From Janibacter terrae NBRC 107853 (GTDB lineage: Bacteria > Actinomycetota > Actinomycetes > Actinomycetales > Dermatophilaceae): DNA of 64,000 nt. A program made the translations under genes and the position numbers. The notes beneath the pieces are model-generated. The model was not told where the DNA came from and searched no databases. It worked only from the letters and a program-made list of their open reading frames with translations. The stretch is from assembly GCF_001591405.1 (NCBI RefSeq), contig NZ_BCUV01000006.1:434001-498000 (forward strand), given 5' to 3'. The first letter of the stretch is position 1; each line of letters opens with the position of its first letter. Below, piece by piece: positions 9,344 through 17,086 of the stretch.

Positions 9344-12099
9344 CCAACGAGGCAGGTCTGGAAAGACTGGACAAGATCGTGAGCTCGCTGCTGGGAGACT
9401 CATTGCATACCGAAGCACAACTGCGCGAGTGCATCGAGGAGTACAGACCGATCGCCGCCCCCAGCGCTACGGACCACGCAGTCGAGAAGCTCGTCAAGGA
9501 GCTGACCAACAAGCTTCTCATCGTCCACGACCTTGGCGACGTCATCACGAGCAAGGACTTCCGGTCCTGGCTGCCGCAGCGAAAGCACTCGATCGAATGG
9601 CATCGCTGGAAGGTGTACAAGCAGTGGATGCTCAACCAAGGCCGTCCGCCGAAGGTCATGGACACCATGGACCAGCTCACGGACACGGTCCTCGACCTCG
9701 TCGGCGACCCGACCAAGACTGGTGTGTGGGCGAGACGAGGACTGGTGATCGGTGACGTCCAGTCTGGGAAGACTGCCACTTACCTTGGCCTGTTCAACAA
9801 GGCGGCAGACGCTGGCTTCCGCCTCATCATCGTGCTCGCGGGCAACACGGAGTCGCTCCGTCAGCAGACCCAGTCTCGAGTCGACGAGGGCTTCATTGGT
9901 CGCGACTCGGGCACGCTGAAGCCGAAGATCGGCGTCTCTGCCGTTCCCACCAAACAGATCGGAGTGGGAGCTCTCGACAAGACGATCCCGGTCGCGCAGG
10001 GCATGACCACGGTCTTCCAGGACTTCCGCAAGTCGAGCCAGCAGGCCAGCAACATCTCCGTCGACCAGCACTCCTCGAGTACCTACGTCTTCGTGCTGAA
10101 AAAGAACAAGAGCGTTCTCAAAGCGTTGCAGGACTGGCTGCAGCAACAGGCCACTGCCCAAGGCATGATCGACATCCCAGTGCTCGTACTGGATGACGAA
10201 TCGGATTACGCATCCGTGAACACAAATGATGAAAACAACCCCACCGCCATAAATCAAGGGATCCGGTCGATCCTCGACACGTTCACGCGCAGTTCTTACC
10301 TCGCCTTCACGGCGACGCCCTTCGCCAACATCTTCATCAACCACGAGAACACCGAAGATCTCTTTCCCCGGGACTTCGTGTACAGCCTCGAGGCACCTTC
10401 CAACTACGTCGGCGCCGAGCGGGTCTTTGGGCCCGCCTCCGGCCCTGCAAACACCATGCACACCATGGACTTATCCGACGCCAGCACCTTCTTTCCTCCG
10501 AAGCACAAGTCCGATCTCGTGGTCGTCGGACTGCCTGAGAGCCTGCGGCGCGCGATTCGAGTGTTCATGCTGTCCAACGCCATCCGCGACCTGAGGGGGG
10601 ACAGTTCCGGTCGCTCCATGCTGATCAACGTCTCCCGCTTCAAGAGCGTCCAACGCCAGGTGTTCGACATGATCGACGCCTACTCGATCGAACTGCGCCA
10701 GACGATTGAGATGCACAGTGTCGCCTTTTCGAAGGGCACGCCCAACGACGTGCTCAGCGAAATCGAGGAGACCTTCGAAGACGTCTACCAGGATGCCGGC
10801 GTCACGTGGGCCCAAGTGTTGGGGCAGCTTCATCGCGCAACGGCCGACGTCAGGGTGGAACTACACAACTCCGACCGGGACAAGCGGCTCGCGGAGGAAG
10901 AAGCCCTTTGGGACCGCCCACCCAGGCTCATCGCCGTGGGTGGTGACGTCCTGAGTCGTGGGCTCACTCTAGAAGGCCTCACGGTTAGCTACTTCTACCG
11001 GAGCGTCGGCGCCTTTGACACCCTGATGCAGATGGCTCGTTGGTTCGGGTACCGGGATGGCTACGAGGACCTGTGCCGCATCTGGATCGACGACGAAGTC
11101 GCCGCCGACTACCGCTTTGTTGACGAGGCCGTGCGGGAACTGCGCGAGGACCTCACCGTCATGAAGCAGCAGAAGCGCACGCCCGAGGATTTCGGTCTGG
11201 CCATCCAGAAACATCCCGGGACACTCCTCGTCACCGCCCGCAACAAGATGAAGGCCACCGCCCAACTCCAGAAGTCAGTGTCGTTGTCCGGCCGCCGTAT
11301 CGAGAGCACCAAGCTTCCCACATCGATCGACGTTCTTCACACCAACTTGGCAGCGTTCCACCAGCTCTTGGACAACCTCGGCCAACCGGACGGGCACGAG
11401 CTCCGTCGCCACCGGCGCTGGAAGGAGGTCCGGAAGGACGTTGTCGCCGACTTCTTGGATGCGTTCAGGGCCGATGAGAGCGACCCCATATGGTCGCACG
11501 CGTCGGGGCCCGGCCCCCAGCCATCGCAGTTGGGTCTTTTTGCCCGGCAGTCCAAGAGCCCCGCATACCAGACTTGGGATGTGGTTTTGATGAGCGGCAA
11601 GAAGGGAGCCGAGGAGGGCACACACGGTGATTTCACCTTCACGAAGGTGACCCGTGCCGTCACCGTAACGAACACCCGTCGCCTGATCGTCTCCGGGTCC
11701 AGCAGCAGGCTGGCCGGGCCCACCGACCTCACGCACCTGCTCACGCCGGATGAGCGAAAAGCCGCCGAGGACGAGTGGCTCAGCCACCAAGCCGAACCTC
11801 CACAGCAGATTCCGGAGAAGGCCTACTACCCGGCGCTTACCCGCCCCGCTCTCCTGCTCTACCCACTGGCTGCGGAGCCCACTCTCAGCGAGCACTTCAG
11901 CAGCGACAACGACCGCGCAGCTGCCGACGCCCTCAAGGACCACTTGCTGCACTCGGTAACGGTTGCGGCAAAGATCGCTTTCCCGGGAACGCCCGTGGAC
12001 ACGTCAAACCCCAGTGGCGACGTCGAATACGTCATCAACTCCGTTGCGCAGCAGAACTGGATGACCGAGATCGGGGTGGACGATGACGTCGACGACTGA
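9340..12099 (+). CDS. Z1-domain SF2-like ATPase of the defence system
   Basis: The 919-residue protein has Walker A in GDVQSGKTATYLG (about 138-150), an acidic Walker B-like VLVLDDESDY (about 285), a TATPFANI motif III equivalent and the Z1 core GGDVLSRGLTLEGL followed by MQMARWFGYR (about 532-570), which resembles helicase motifs V and VI. Z1 proteins are predicted helicase-like ATPases linked to restriction and phage defence. The GTG start overlaps the previous stop by 4 nt, and the end overlaps the DUF4420 gene by 17 nt. It is probably the motor of the complex. Confidence 0.88.
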   Translation: MTNEAGLERLDKIVSSLLGDSLHTEAQLRECIEEYRPIAAPSATDHAVEKLVKELTNKLLIVHDLGDVITSKDFRSWLPQRKHSIEWHRWKVYKQWMLNQGRPPKVMDTMDQLTDTVLDLVGDPTKTGVWARRGLVIGDVQSGKTATYLGLFNKAADAGFRLIIVLAGNTESLRQQTQSRVDEGFIGRDSGTLKPKIGVSAVPTKQIGVGALDKTIPVAQGMTTVFQDFRKSSQQASNISVDQHSSSTYVFVLKKNKSVLKALQDWLQQQATAQGMIDIPVLVLDDESDYASVNTNDENNPTAINQGIRSILDTFTRSSYLAFTATPFANIFINHENTEDLFPRDFVYSLEAPSNYVGAERVFGPASGPANTMHTMDLSDASTFFPPKHKSDLVVVGLPESLRRAIRVFMLSNAIRDLRGDSSGRSMLINVSRFKSVQRQVFDMIDAYSIELRQTIEMHSVAFSKGTPNDVLSEIEETFEDVYQDAGVTWAQVLGQLHRATADVRVELHNSDRDKRLAEEEALWDRPPRLIAVGGDVLSRGLTLEGLTVSYFYRSVGAFDTLMQMARWFGYRDGYEDLCRIWIDDEVAADYRFVDEAVRELREDLTVMKQQKRTPEDFGLAIQKHPGTLLVTARNKMKATAQLQKSVSLSGRRIESTKLPTSIDVLHTNLAAFHQLLDNLGQPDGHELRRHRRWKEVRKDVVADFLDAFRADESDPIWSHASGPGPQPSQLGLFARQSKSPAYQTWDVVLMSGKKGAEEGTHGDFTFTKVTRAVTVTNTRRLIVSGSSSRLAGPTDLTHLLTPDERKAAEDEWLSHQAEPPQQIPEKAYYPALTRPALLLYPLAAEPTLSEHFSSDNDRAAADALKDHLLHSVTVAAKIAFPGTPVDTSNPSGDVEYVINSVAQQNWMTEIGVDDDVDD

Positions 12100-13069
12100 G
12101 ACCGTGGCCGACTGGCGGGGCTTGGTCGAGCAGCGCTCTCCCGCACAACGCTATTTCGACCCGGATCATCCCTTGGACCTGCTTTACGGATCTGACCCGG
12201 CGGGAAAGCCTGTGTTCGTCATGATCACCACTAGCAAGCCTCACGACTCGCCGGTCTCCCGCGACATTACCTTGAGCTTGACACAGCGCAGCGACGGTCG
12301 TTGGGCGACGTCCTTGCGCTTGGAGGATGTCACTCTCTTTGCTGCTTTCAGCCGGCTGTGTCTCGACCTGGTGGCCAGGTCTGGCGCCGAGAAGTCCGAG
12401 GAGTCTGCGGTCAAATCAGTCTTCCGCACCCTGGACGAGTGGAAGCTCATGCTCCGTCGCTACACGGCTCGTCAACTGTCGCTCCAAGAGCTTCGGGGCC
12501 TCGTCGCCGAGCTCTGGTTCGGTTTCAAGGCTCTTTCCGACACGCATGGCCCGGAGGATGTGGCTCGAGCTTGGACGGGACCGTTGAGAGCGCCACAGGA
12601 CTTCACATTTCTCGATGGCGACCTCTGCGAAATCAAGGCACGACGTCCCTCTGCCTCAACCGTGGGGGTCGCTTCTGTCGAGCAGCTTGACCCGGGAGAC
12701 AAGCGCCTCGTGTTGGCGATCGTGACTCTTGACGACTGTGACGCTGACGCGCCGGGAGCGTTCACACTCATCGACTTGCTGATCGAAATCCGCACGCTGG
12801 AGGGGTTGTCCTTCGAGGGACGATCCCGCATCGACAACCTGTTGCTTTCCCTCGGACTTGACGAGTCCAACTCGTTCTATGCGGAGACATTCTTCTCGGT
12901 CATCGGCTTCCAAGAGCTGCTAGTCGACAACTCCTTCCCTAGCATCCAGACCAAGACCGTGGACCGTCTGCCGGTCTCGAACGTTCGGTACGACCTCGCG
13001 ATCGACGCCCTCAAGCGTTGGCAGCTCCGTGAGGTGATCCTTCAAGACCAAGGTGGCAGTGATGGTTGA
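12083..13069 (+). CDS. DUF4420 PD-(D/E)XK nuclease-fold protein of the defence system
   Basis: This 328-residue protein carries a PD-(D/E)XK signature: LRGLVAELWFG (about 137-147), then DFTFLDGDLCEIKARRP (about 172-188), with the D, and E-I-K of the active site. This is the arrangement of DUF4420 proteins, which co-occur with Z1 ATPases. DNA cleavage is the expected activity, though unproven. It overlaps both neighbours, so all four proteins are likely made in fixed proportion. Confidence 0.82.
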   Translation: MTSTTETVADWRGLVEQRSPAQRYFDPDHPLDLLYGSDPAGKPVFVMITTSKPHDSPVSRDITLSLTQRSDGRWATSLRLEDVTLFAAFSRLCLDLVARSGAEKSEESAVKSVFRTLDEWKLMLRRYTARQLSLQELRGLVAELWFGFKALSDTHGPEDVARAWTGPLRAPQDFTFLDGDLCEIKARRPSASTVGVASVEQLDPGDKRLVLAIVTLDDCDADAPGAFTLIDLLIEIRTLEGLSFEGRSRIDNLLLSLGLDESNSFYAETFFSVIGFQELLVDNSFPSIQTKTVDRLPVSNVRYDLAIDALKRWQLREVILQDQGGSDG

Positions 13070-15122
13070 TTTTCGGCAGGACCTCCTGAACTCCGTCAGG
13101 ATGCGAGCTGACGTCGACAGTGACTTCACGCTGACCGCTTTCGTCAGCGAGGCCTCTGAGCGGCTTGCGGACGCAGAAGTGATCGAGAATCTGGTACCGG
13201 CCCACTTCGACGGAGTGGGTGGCAACAGGAAGCGCCTGCGGGTAGATGGGTACGACTTGGGCGACTCCGACGACTCAATCGCCTTGGCTGTAGCACTCTT
13301 CAGCGATGAGGACGAGATCAGCAATGTGACAGCAACGGAGGTTGCCAAGGCGCTCGGCGCTCTCGAAGGCTTCTTGCACGACGCGGTGAACGGGACATTC
13401 GAGGTTGATCGAGAGCCGAGCGACCCGGCGGTGCAGCTTGCCGTTGACCTGCGGCACCGCGGCCAGAGCGTGACGAGGTACCGTCTCTATCTCCTCAGCG
13501 ACTCCCCTCTCAGCGCCAGCGTGAAGCACTTGCCATCCTCTGAACTCAATGGCGTTCCGATCGATTACCACGTCTGGGACATCAACCGCTTCGAACAGCT
13601 CCAAACCTCGAGCCAGGGCCGAGAAGAGCTTCAGATCTCATTGGCCGAGTGGCTGCCCGACGGTCTGCCTGCCCTGCGCATCGAAGGTGGCTCCGGCTTT
13701 GAAACCTACTTGGCCGCCGTGCCCGGCTCGATCTTGGCCGACCTCTACGCGCGACACGGAAGCAGGCTCCTAGAAAGCAACGTGCGCGCTTTCCTGCAGG
13801 GGCGCGGGAAAGTCAACAAAGGGATCAAGACGACGATTCTGTCCGAACCCGACATGTTCTTGGCGTACAACAACGGTGTGACAGCCACGGCTACGGGCGT
13901 CCAGCGCGACGCGGCGGGGCACATTGTGGCCATCACTGACCTGCAGATTGTGAACGGTGGCCAGACGACCGCCTCGCTCTTCTACGTGCGGCGGGACTCG
14001 TCTCCGAAGCCTGACGTATCAAATGTTCACGTCCAGATGAAACTCGTCGTGGTGGACGAGGAGCGGGCCAAGGAGCTCGTGCCCTCCATCTCCCGCTACG
14101 CGAACAGCCAGAACAAGGTGAGTGAGGCTGACTTCTTCTCGAACAGCCCGTTCCACGTGAGGCTTGAGACTCTCTCGCGCCGCCTGTTGGCCCCTGCAAG
14201 GCCGGGCGTCCACTTCCAAACCCGCTGGTTCTACGAGCGCACGCGAGGTCAGTACCAGAGCGAGAAGTCCAAACTCACCCCGAGTGAGCAGAAGAAGTTC
14301 GAGGCATCGCACCCACGCAACCAGGTGATCACCAAAACAGAAGCGGCCAAGTACGAGGTTTCTTGGGGACAGCAACCACACATGGTCAGCGCTGGCGCAC
14401 AGAAGAATTTCGTTGCGTTCGCTGAATCCGTAGCCACCAAGTGGGAGTCCTCGGACGCCGAATTCAACGAGGCCTACTTCAAGGGGTTGGTCGCAAAGGC
14501 TATCGTCTTCCACGCCGTACGTGCACGGGTAGCCAAGGCCGATTGGTATCAGAGCGGTTACTTGGCAAACATCGTGACGTACGCCATGGCCAAGGTGGCA
14601 CACGAGATCTCCCGCCAAGCGCCCAGCGCGCGCATGAACTTTGACCAGATCTGGCGAGACCAGTCGGTCTCCGAGCCAGTCTTGGCAACATTCATAGAGG
14701 CGGGGCAGCTGGCCTTTAGGGCCCTGACCGCGGAGCGTCGTCCTGTCCAGAACGTCACCGAGTGGGCAAAGCGGAAAGCCTGCTGGGACGTGGTGCGTGC
14801 CATGCCACTATCACTTCCGTCAGAGTTCATCGACACACTCATCTCCGCGGCGGAAGTGAGAGACGTGGCCAGGTCCGCTAGGCAAACCCAGAAGATCGAC
14901 AACTCCATCCACGTCCAGGCGGCAGTTTTCGAGATTCCACCTGCCACATGGGAAGAAGTACGTTCATTTGGGATCGAGTCGAAGATCGTGAGCCCCACCG
15001 ATGTAGGCATCCTCGACCTCGTCACCGGCAGGAAGTCCGGCTTCCCCTCTGAGCGTCAGAGCGCGAGGCTGCTCTCCGTTCTGCAGAAAGCAAAGGAGCA
15101 CGGGTTCGTCGGAGTCGATTGA
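13062..15122 (+). CDS. AIPR family (abortive infection phage resistance) protein
   Basis: The 686-residue protein contains the AIPR signature DLQIVNGGQTTASLF (about 295-310), followed by KLVVVDEER, SISRYANSQNKVSEADFFS and HVRLETLSRRLL, all typical of the family first seen in plasmid phage-resistance systems. The ATG at 13062 is preferred; in-frame GTGs lie at 13053 and 13059. It is the last gene of the overlapping four-gene run. It could be the effector that responds to phage infection, but its biochemical activity is unknown. Confidence 0.85.
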   Translation: MVDFRQDLLNSVRMRADVDSDFTLTAFVSEASERLADAEVIENLVPAHFDGVGGNRKRLRVDGYDLGDSDDSIALAVALFSDEDEISNVTATEVAKALGALEGFLHDAVNGTFEVDREPSDPAVQLAVDLRHRGQSVTRYRLYLLSDSPLSASVKHLPSSELNGVPIDYHVWDINRFEQLQTSSQGREELQISLAEWLPDGLPALRIEGGSGFETYLAAVPGSILADLYARHGSRLLESNVRAFLQGRGKVNKGIKTTILSEPDMFLAYNNGVTATATGVQRDAAGHIVAITDLQIVNGGQTTASLFYVRRDSSPKPDVSNVHVQMKLVVVDEERAKELVPSISRYANSQNKVSEADFFSNSPFHVRLETLSRRLLAPARPGVHFQTRWFYERTRGQYQSEKSKLTPSEQKKFEASHPRNQVITKTEAAKYEVSWGQQPHMVSAGAQKNFVAFAESVATKWESSDAEFNEAYFKGLVAKAIVFHAVRARVAKADWYQSGYLANIVTYAMAKVAHEISRQAPSARMNFDQIWRDQSVSEPVLATFIEAGQLAFRALTAERRPVQNVTEWAKRKACWDVVRAMPLSLPSEFIDTLISAAEVRDVARSARQTQKIDNSIHVQAAVFEIPPATWEEVRSFGIESKIVSPTDVGILDLVTGRKSGFPSERQSARLLSVLQKAKEHGFVGVD

Positions 15123-15186
15123 ACGTCGGGAAGGAGGTGGTGACATTTCGGTCGAAGAGCCGCCCCGTGAGCAGCCCGTAGCCTCA

Positions 15187-15621
15187 TTGAGCGCTCGGTT
15201 CGCTGCCCAGCGCCGCTCGGAAACGAAGCCAGAGGTGGAGCTCAGACGCGAGCTTCACCGTCGCGGCTTCCGGTACCGGGTTCAATTCAGGGTCGACGGT
15301 CTACCGCGTCGGCGTGTGGACATCGCCTTCCCTCGCCGTCGAGTCGCTGTGTTCGTCGACGGCTGCTTCTGGCACGGCTGTCCCGAGCACTGCGTCACCC
15401 CGAAGGCCAATAGGGAATGGTGGTTGTGGAAGTTCGACACCAATGCGAAACGTGATGCCGACACCGACCATCGGTTGACCGACCTCGGTTGGCGTGTTGT
15501 GCGAATTTGGGAACACGTGCCCGCGGAGCAGGCCGCGGATGCGGTCGCCGAAGTGTTGGCTGAGCTGCTCCCCATCGGATCAGACGAGACCGACGCCACA
15601 GGACACCTCTCACCTCCATGA
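15187..15621 (+). CDS. vsr: Very short patch repair (Vsr) endonuclease
   Basis: It nicks beside T:G mismatches that arise when 5-methylcytosine deaminates, so it pairs naturally with the cytosine methyltransferase beside it. The conserved core is SARFAAQRRSETKPE, then RRRVDIAFPRRRVAVFVDGC, FWHGCPEHC and GWRVVRIWEH, in 144 residues. The coordinates use the TTG at 15187, but that codon has no good ribosome site. A near-perfect AAGGAGGT at 15131-15138 points to an in-frame ATT at 15145, which would add 14 residues. The start is unresolved. Confidence 0.85.
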   Translation: MSARFAAQRRSETKPEVELRRELHRRGFRYRVQFRVDGLPRRRVDIAFPRRRVAVFVDGCFWHGCPEHCVTPKANREWWLWKFDTNAKRDADTDHRLTDLGWRVVRIWEHVPAEQAADAVAEVLAELLPIGSDETDATGHLSPP

Positions 15622-15842
15622 GCGCGATGAAGTCTGACACCGTCACGCTGGATGCCGTTACTGCGCACGGACCCCGGACGTCGATTCGGTATCCGAAACC
15701 ACGTGTGCGTGCTCGCCGCCAAGAGATCTGCGGCGGAGAGCTCCTTCGCGTTGTTGCTGACAACGCGCTCACAGCCGTGTTTGATCACCCGACAGGAGTT
15801 GCAGATTCCGATCGTGAGCTGGATGGACGCGCGCGGGGCTGA
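15618..15842 (+). CDS. Small unknown ORF after vsr
   Basis: A 74-residue frame starts at an ATG that overlaps the vsr stop (ATGA) and ends 2 nt before the stop of the convergent methyltransferase. The ATGA coupling is the only support. The composition is Arg-rich, with no motif. It may be a decayed gene or fortuitous. Confidence 0.25.
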   Translation: MSAMKSDTVTLDAVTAHGPRTSIRYPKPRVRARRQEICGGELLRVVADNALTAVFDHPTGVADSDRELDGRARG

Positions 15843-15843
15843 G

Positions 15844-16887
15844 TCAACTGGCCACGAGTTCCTCGGACGCGCCCCGAGCACGCCACTGGACGCCGCTCGC
15901 CATCGCCTGCTGCAGGACGATCTCGATCTGGCGCGCGACCGCGCTGGCAACCTTGGGCACCACCGCATTGCCGAACTGGCGGTAGGCCTGCGTGTCGGAG
16001 ACGACGATGTCGAGGCGCTCCATCGGAAAGCCCATGAGACGTCCCGCCTCCAGCGGCGTCAGCCGCCGAGGATTTCGTCCCTGGGCCTGCCGGATGAGGA
16101 TCTCGGAACCATCCTTGTAGTACCTCGCGGATAGGGTGCGGCTCACTCCGTCGAGTTTCGGAAGGCCATAGCCAAATCCGTTCCCCTTGGCCTTGTGCTT
16201 CAACGCGTAGTTCTGCAGGTATTCCCACAACTTGTTGCTCAGGGTGTACCTGGGGTCAACGTCACGTTCGAGGACGTCGCGGAGTCTATGGCCTCCTGGG
16301 CCAGTCGGATACTCAAAGGGAACTCCTTGCGGGAACCCAGGCTTGAAGATCTCCTGACGGAAGCACACGATGAAGATCCGCTCACGGTGCTGCGGGACCC
16401 AACCTGCGGCGTCGACGATCTGGTGGTGGACCTCATAGCCGAGTTCCTCGAGGGTCTCTTGGATGACGCGCCACGTCCTGCCGCGGTCATGTGACGTGAG
16501 ATTCTTTACGTTTTCCAGCAGCAGGACGGACGGCCGCTTGGCCCGCACGACGTCGGCCAGAGCCAAGAACAGATTGCCCTGCTTCACGTCCGCGAAGCCG
16601 TGGGCCCTGCCCAAGGAGATCTTCTTGGAGACGCCTGCGATCGAAAAGGGCTGGCAGGGGAACCCTGCCGCGAGGATGTCGTGATCCGGGATCGACGCAG
16701 GATCGATCTGCGTGATGTCCCCCGCCGGACGCTCACCATGCCACGCCTCATAGGTCTGCTGAGCGAACTTGTCCCACTCGGACGAGAAGACGCACTCCCC
16801 ACCGATCGACTCGAGGCCGATGCGGAGGCCACCGATGCCCGCGAAGAGGTCGATGAACTCGAAGGCGGGAGGATCTTGCTCTGTCAT
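15844..16887 (-). CDS. DNA (cytosine-5-)-methyltransferase
   Basis: This is an m5C methyltransferase of 347 residues with the motifs in standard order: I, FIDLFAGIGGLRIGL (about 10-24); IV, AGFPCQPFSIAG (catalytic Cys about 80); VI, LLENVKNL; VIII, QHRERIFIV; then a short target-recognition region; IX and X, RRLTPLEAGRLMGFP and QFGNAVVP. It transfers a methyl group from SAM to cytosine at an unknown site. It converges on vsr and probably marks self DNA for the Z1/DUF4420 machinery. No dedicated restriction enzyme is adjacent apart from the DUF4420 protein. Confidence 0.92.
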   Translation of the reverse strand: MTEQDPPAFEFIDLFAGIGGLRIGLESIGGECVFSSEWDKFAQQTYEAWHGERPAGDITQIDPASIPDHDILAAGFPCQPFSIAGVSKKISLGRAHGFADVKQGNLFLALADVVRAKRPSVLLLENVKNLTSHDRGRTWRVIQETLEELGYEVHHQIVDAAGWVPQHRERIFIVCFRQEIFKPGFPQGVPFEYPTGPGGHRLRDVLERDVDPRYTLSNKLWEYLQNYALKHKAKGNGFGYGLPKLDGVSRTLSARYYKDGSEILIRQAQGRNPRRLTPLEAGRLMGFPMERLDIVVSDTQAYRQFGNAVVPKVASAVARQIEIVLQQAMASGVQWRARGASEELVAS

Positions 16888-17032
16888 CTCTGGCTTCCTG
16901 TCTCACCGATCCGGACGTCACCTGAATGGGTGGCCGTGATCAACAAACTTGGCACCGCCTTTGGCATCACACCAGGACCCACACCGAAGACGGCTTGAAA
17001 TGTGGAAATCTCTGGTGGCACCGAGGGTGTGT

Positions 17033-17068
17033 GGAGGAGGGGCCGACCGGAACGGCCAGCCCCTCCCC
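17033..17068 (-). terminator. Terminator of the nrdR-nrdJ operon
   Basis: GAGGGGCCG and CGGCCAGCCCCTC-type arms form a GC hairpin with an ACCGGAA loop just beyond the nrdJ stop (leftward). The rest of 16888-17086 holds only the methyltransferase upstream region, with no recognisable gene. Confidence 0.6.
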
Positions 17069-17086
17069 CTTCGTCTCTAACTCAGA

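Larger units (their letters stand above)
7717..16890. other. Defence island: Mza-like system with Vsr and m5C methyltransferase
   Basis: Four rightward genes overlap end to end (GHKL ATPase, Z1 ATPase, DUF4420, AIPR). A Vsr endonuclease follows and a leftward cytosine methyltransferase closes the block. Base composition is visibly less GC-rich than the flanks, with AT-rich stretches such as the one around 10,200-10,260, suggesting horizontal acquisition. The domain set (methylase, MutL-like, Z1, DUF4420, AIPR) is that of the MzaABCDE anti-phage systems as I recall them. Vsr is an extra component. Confidence 0.75.
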
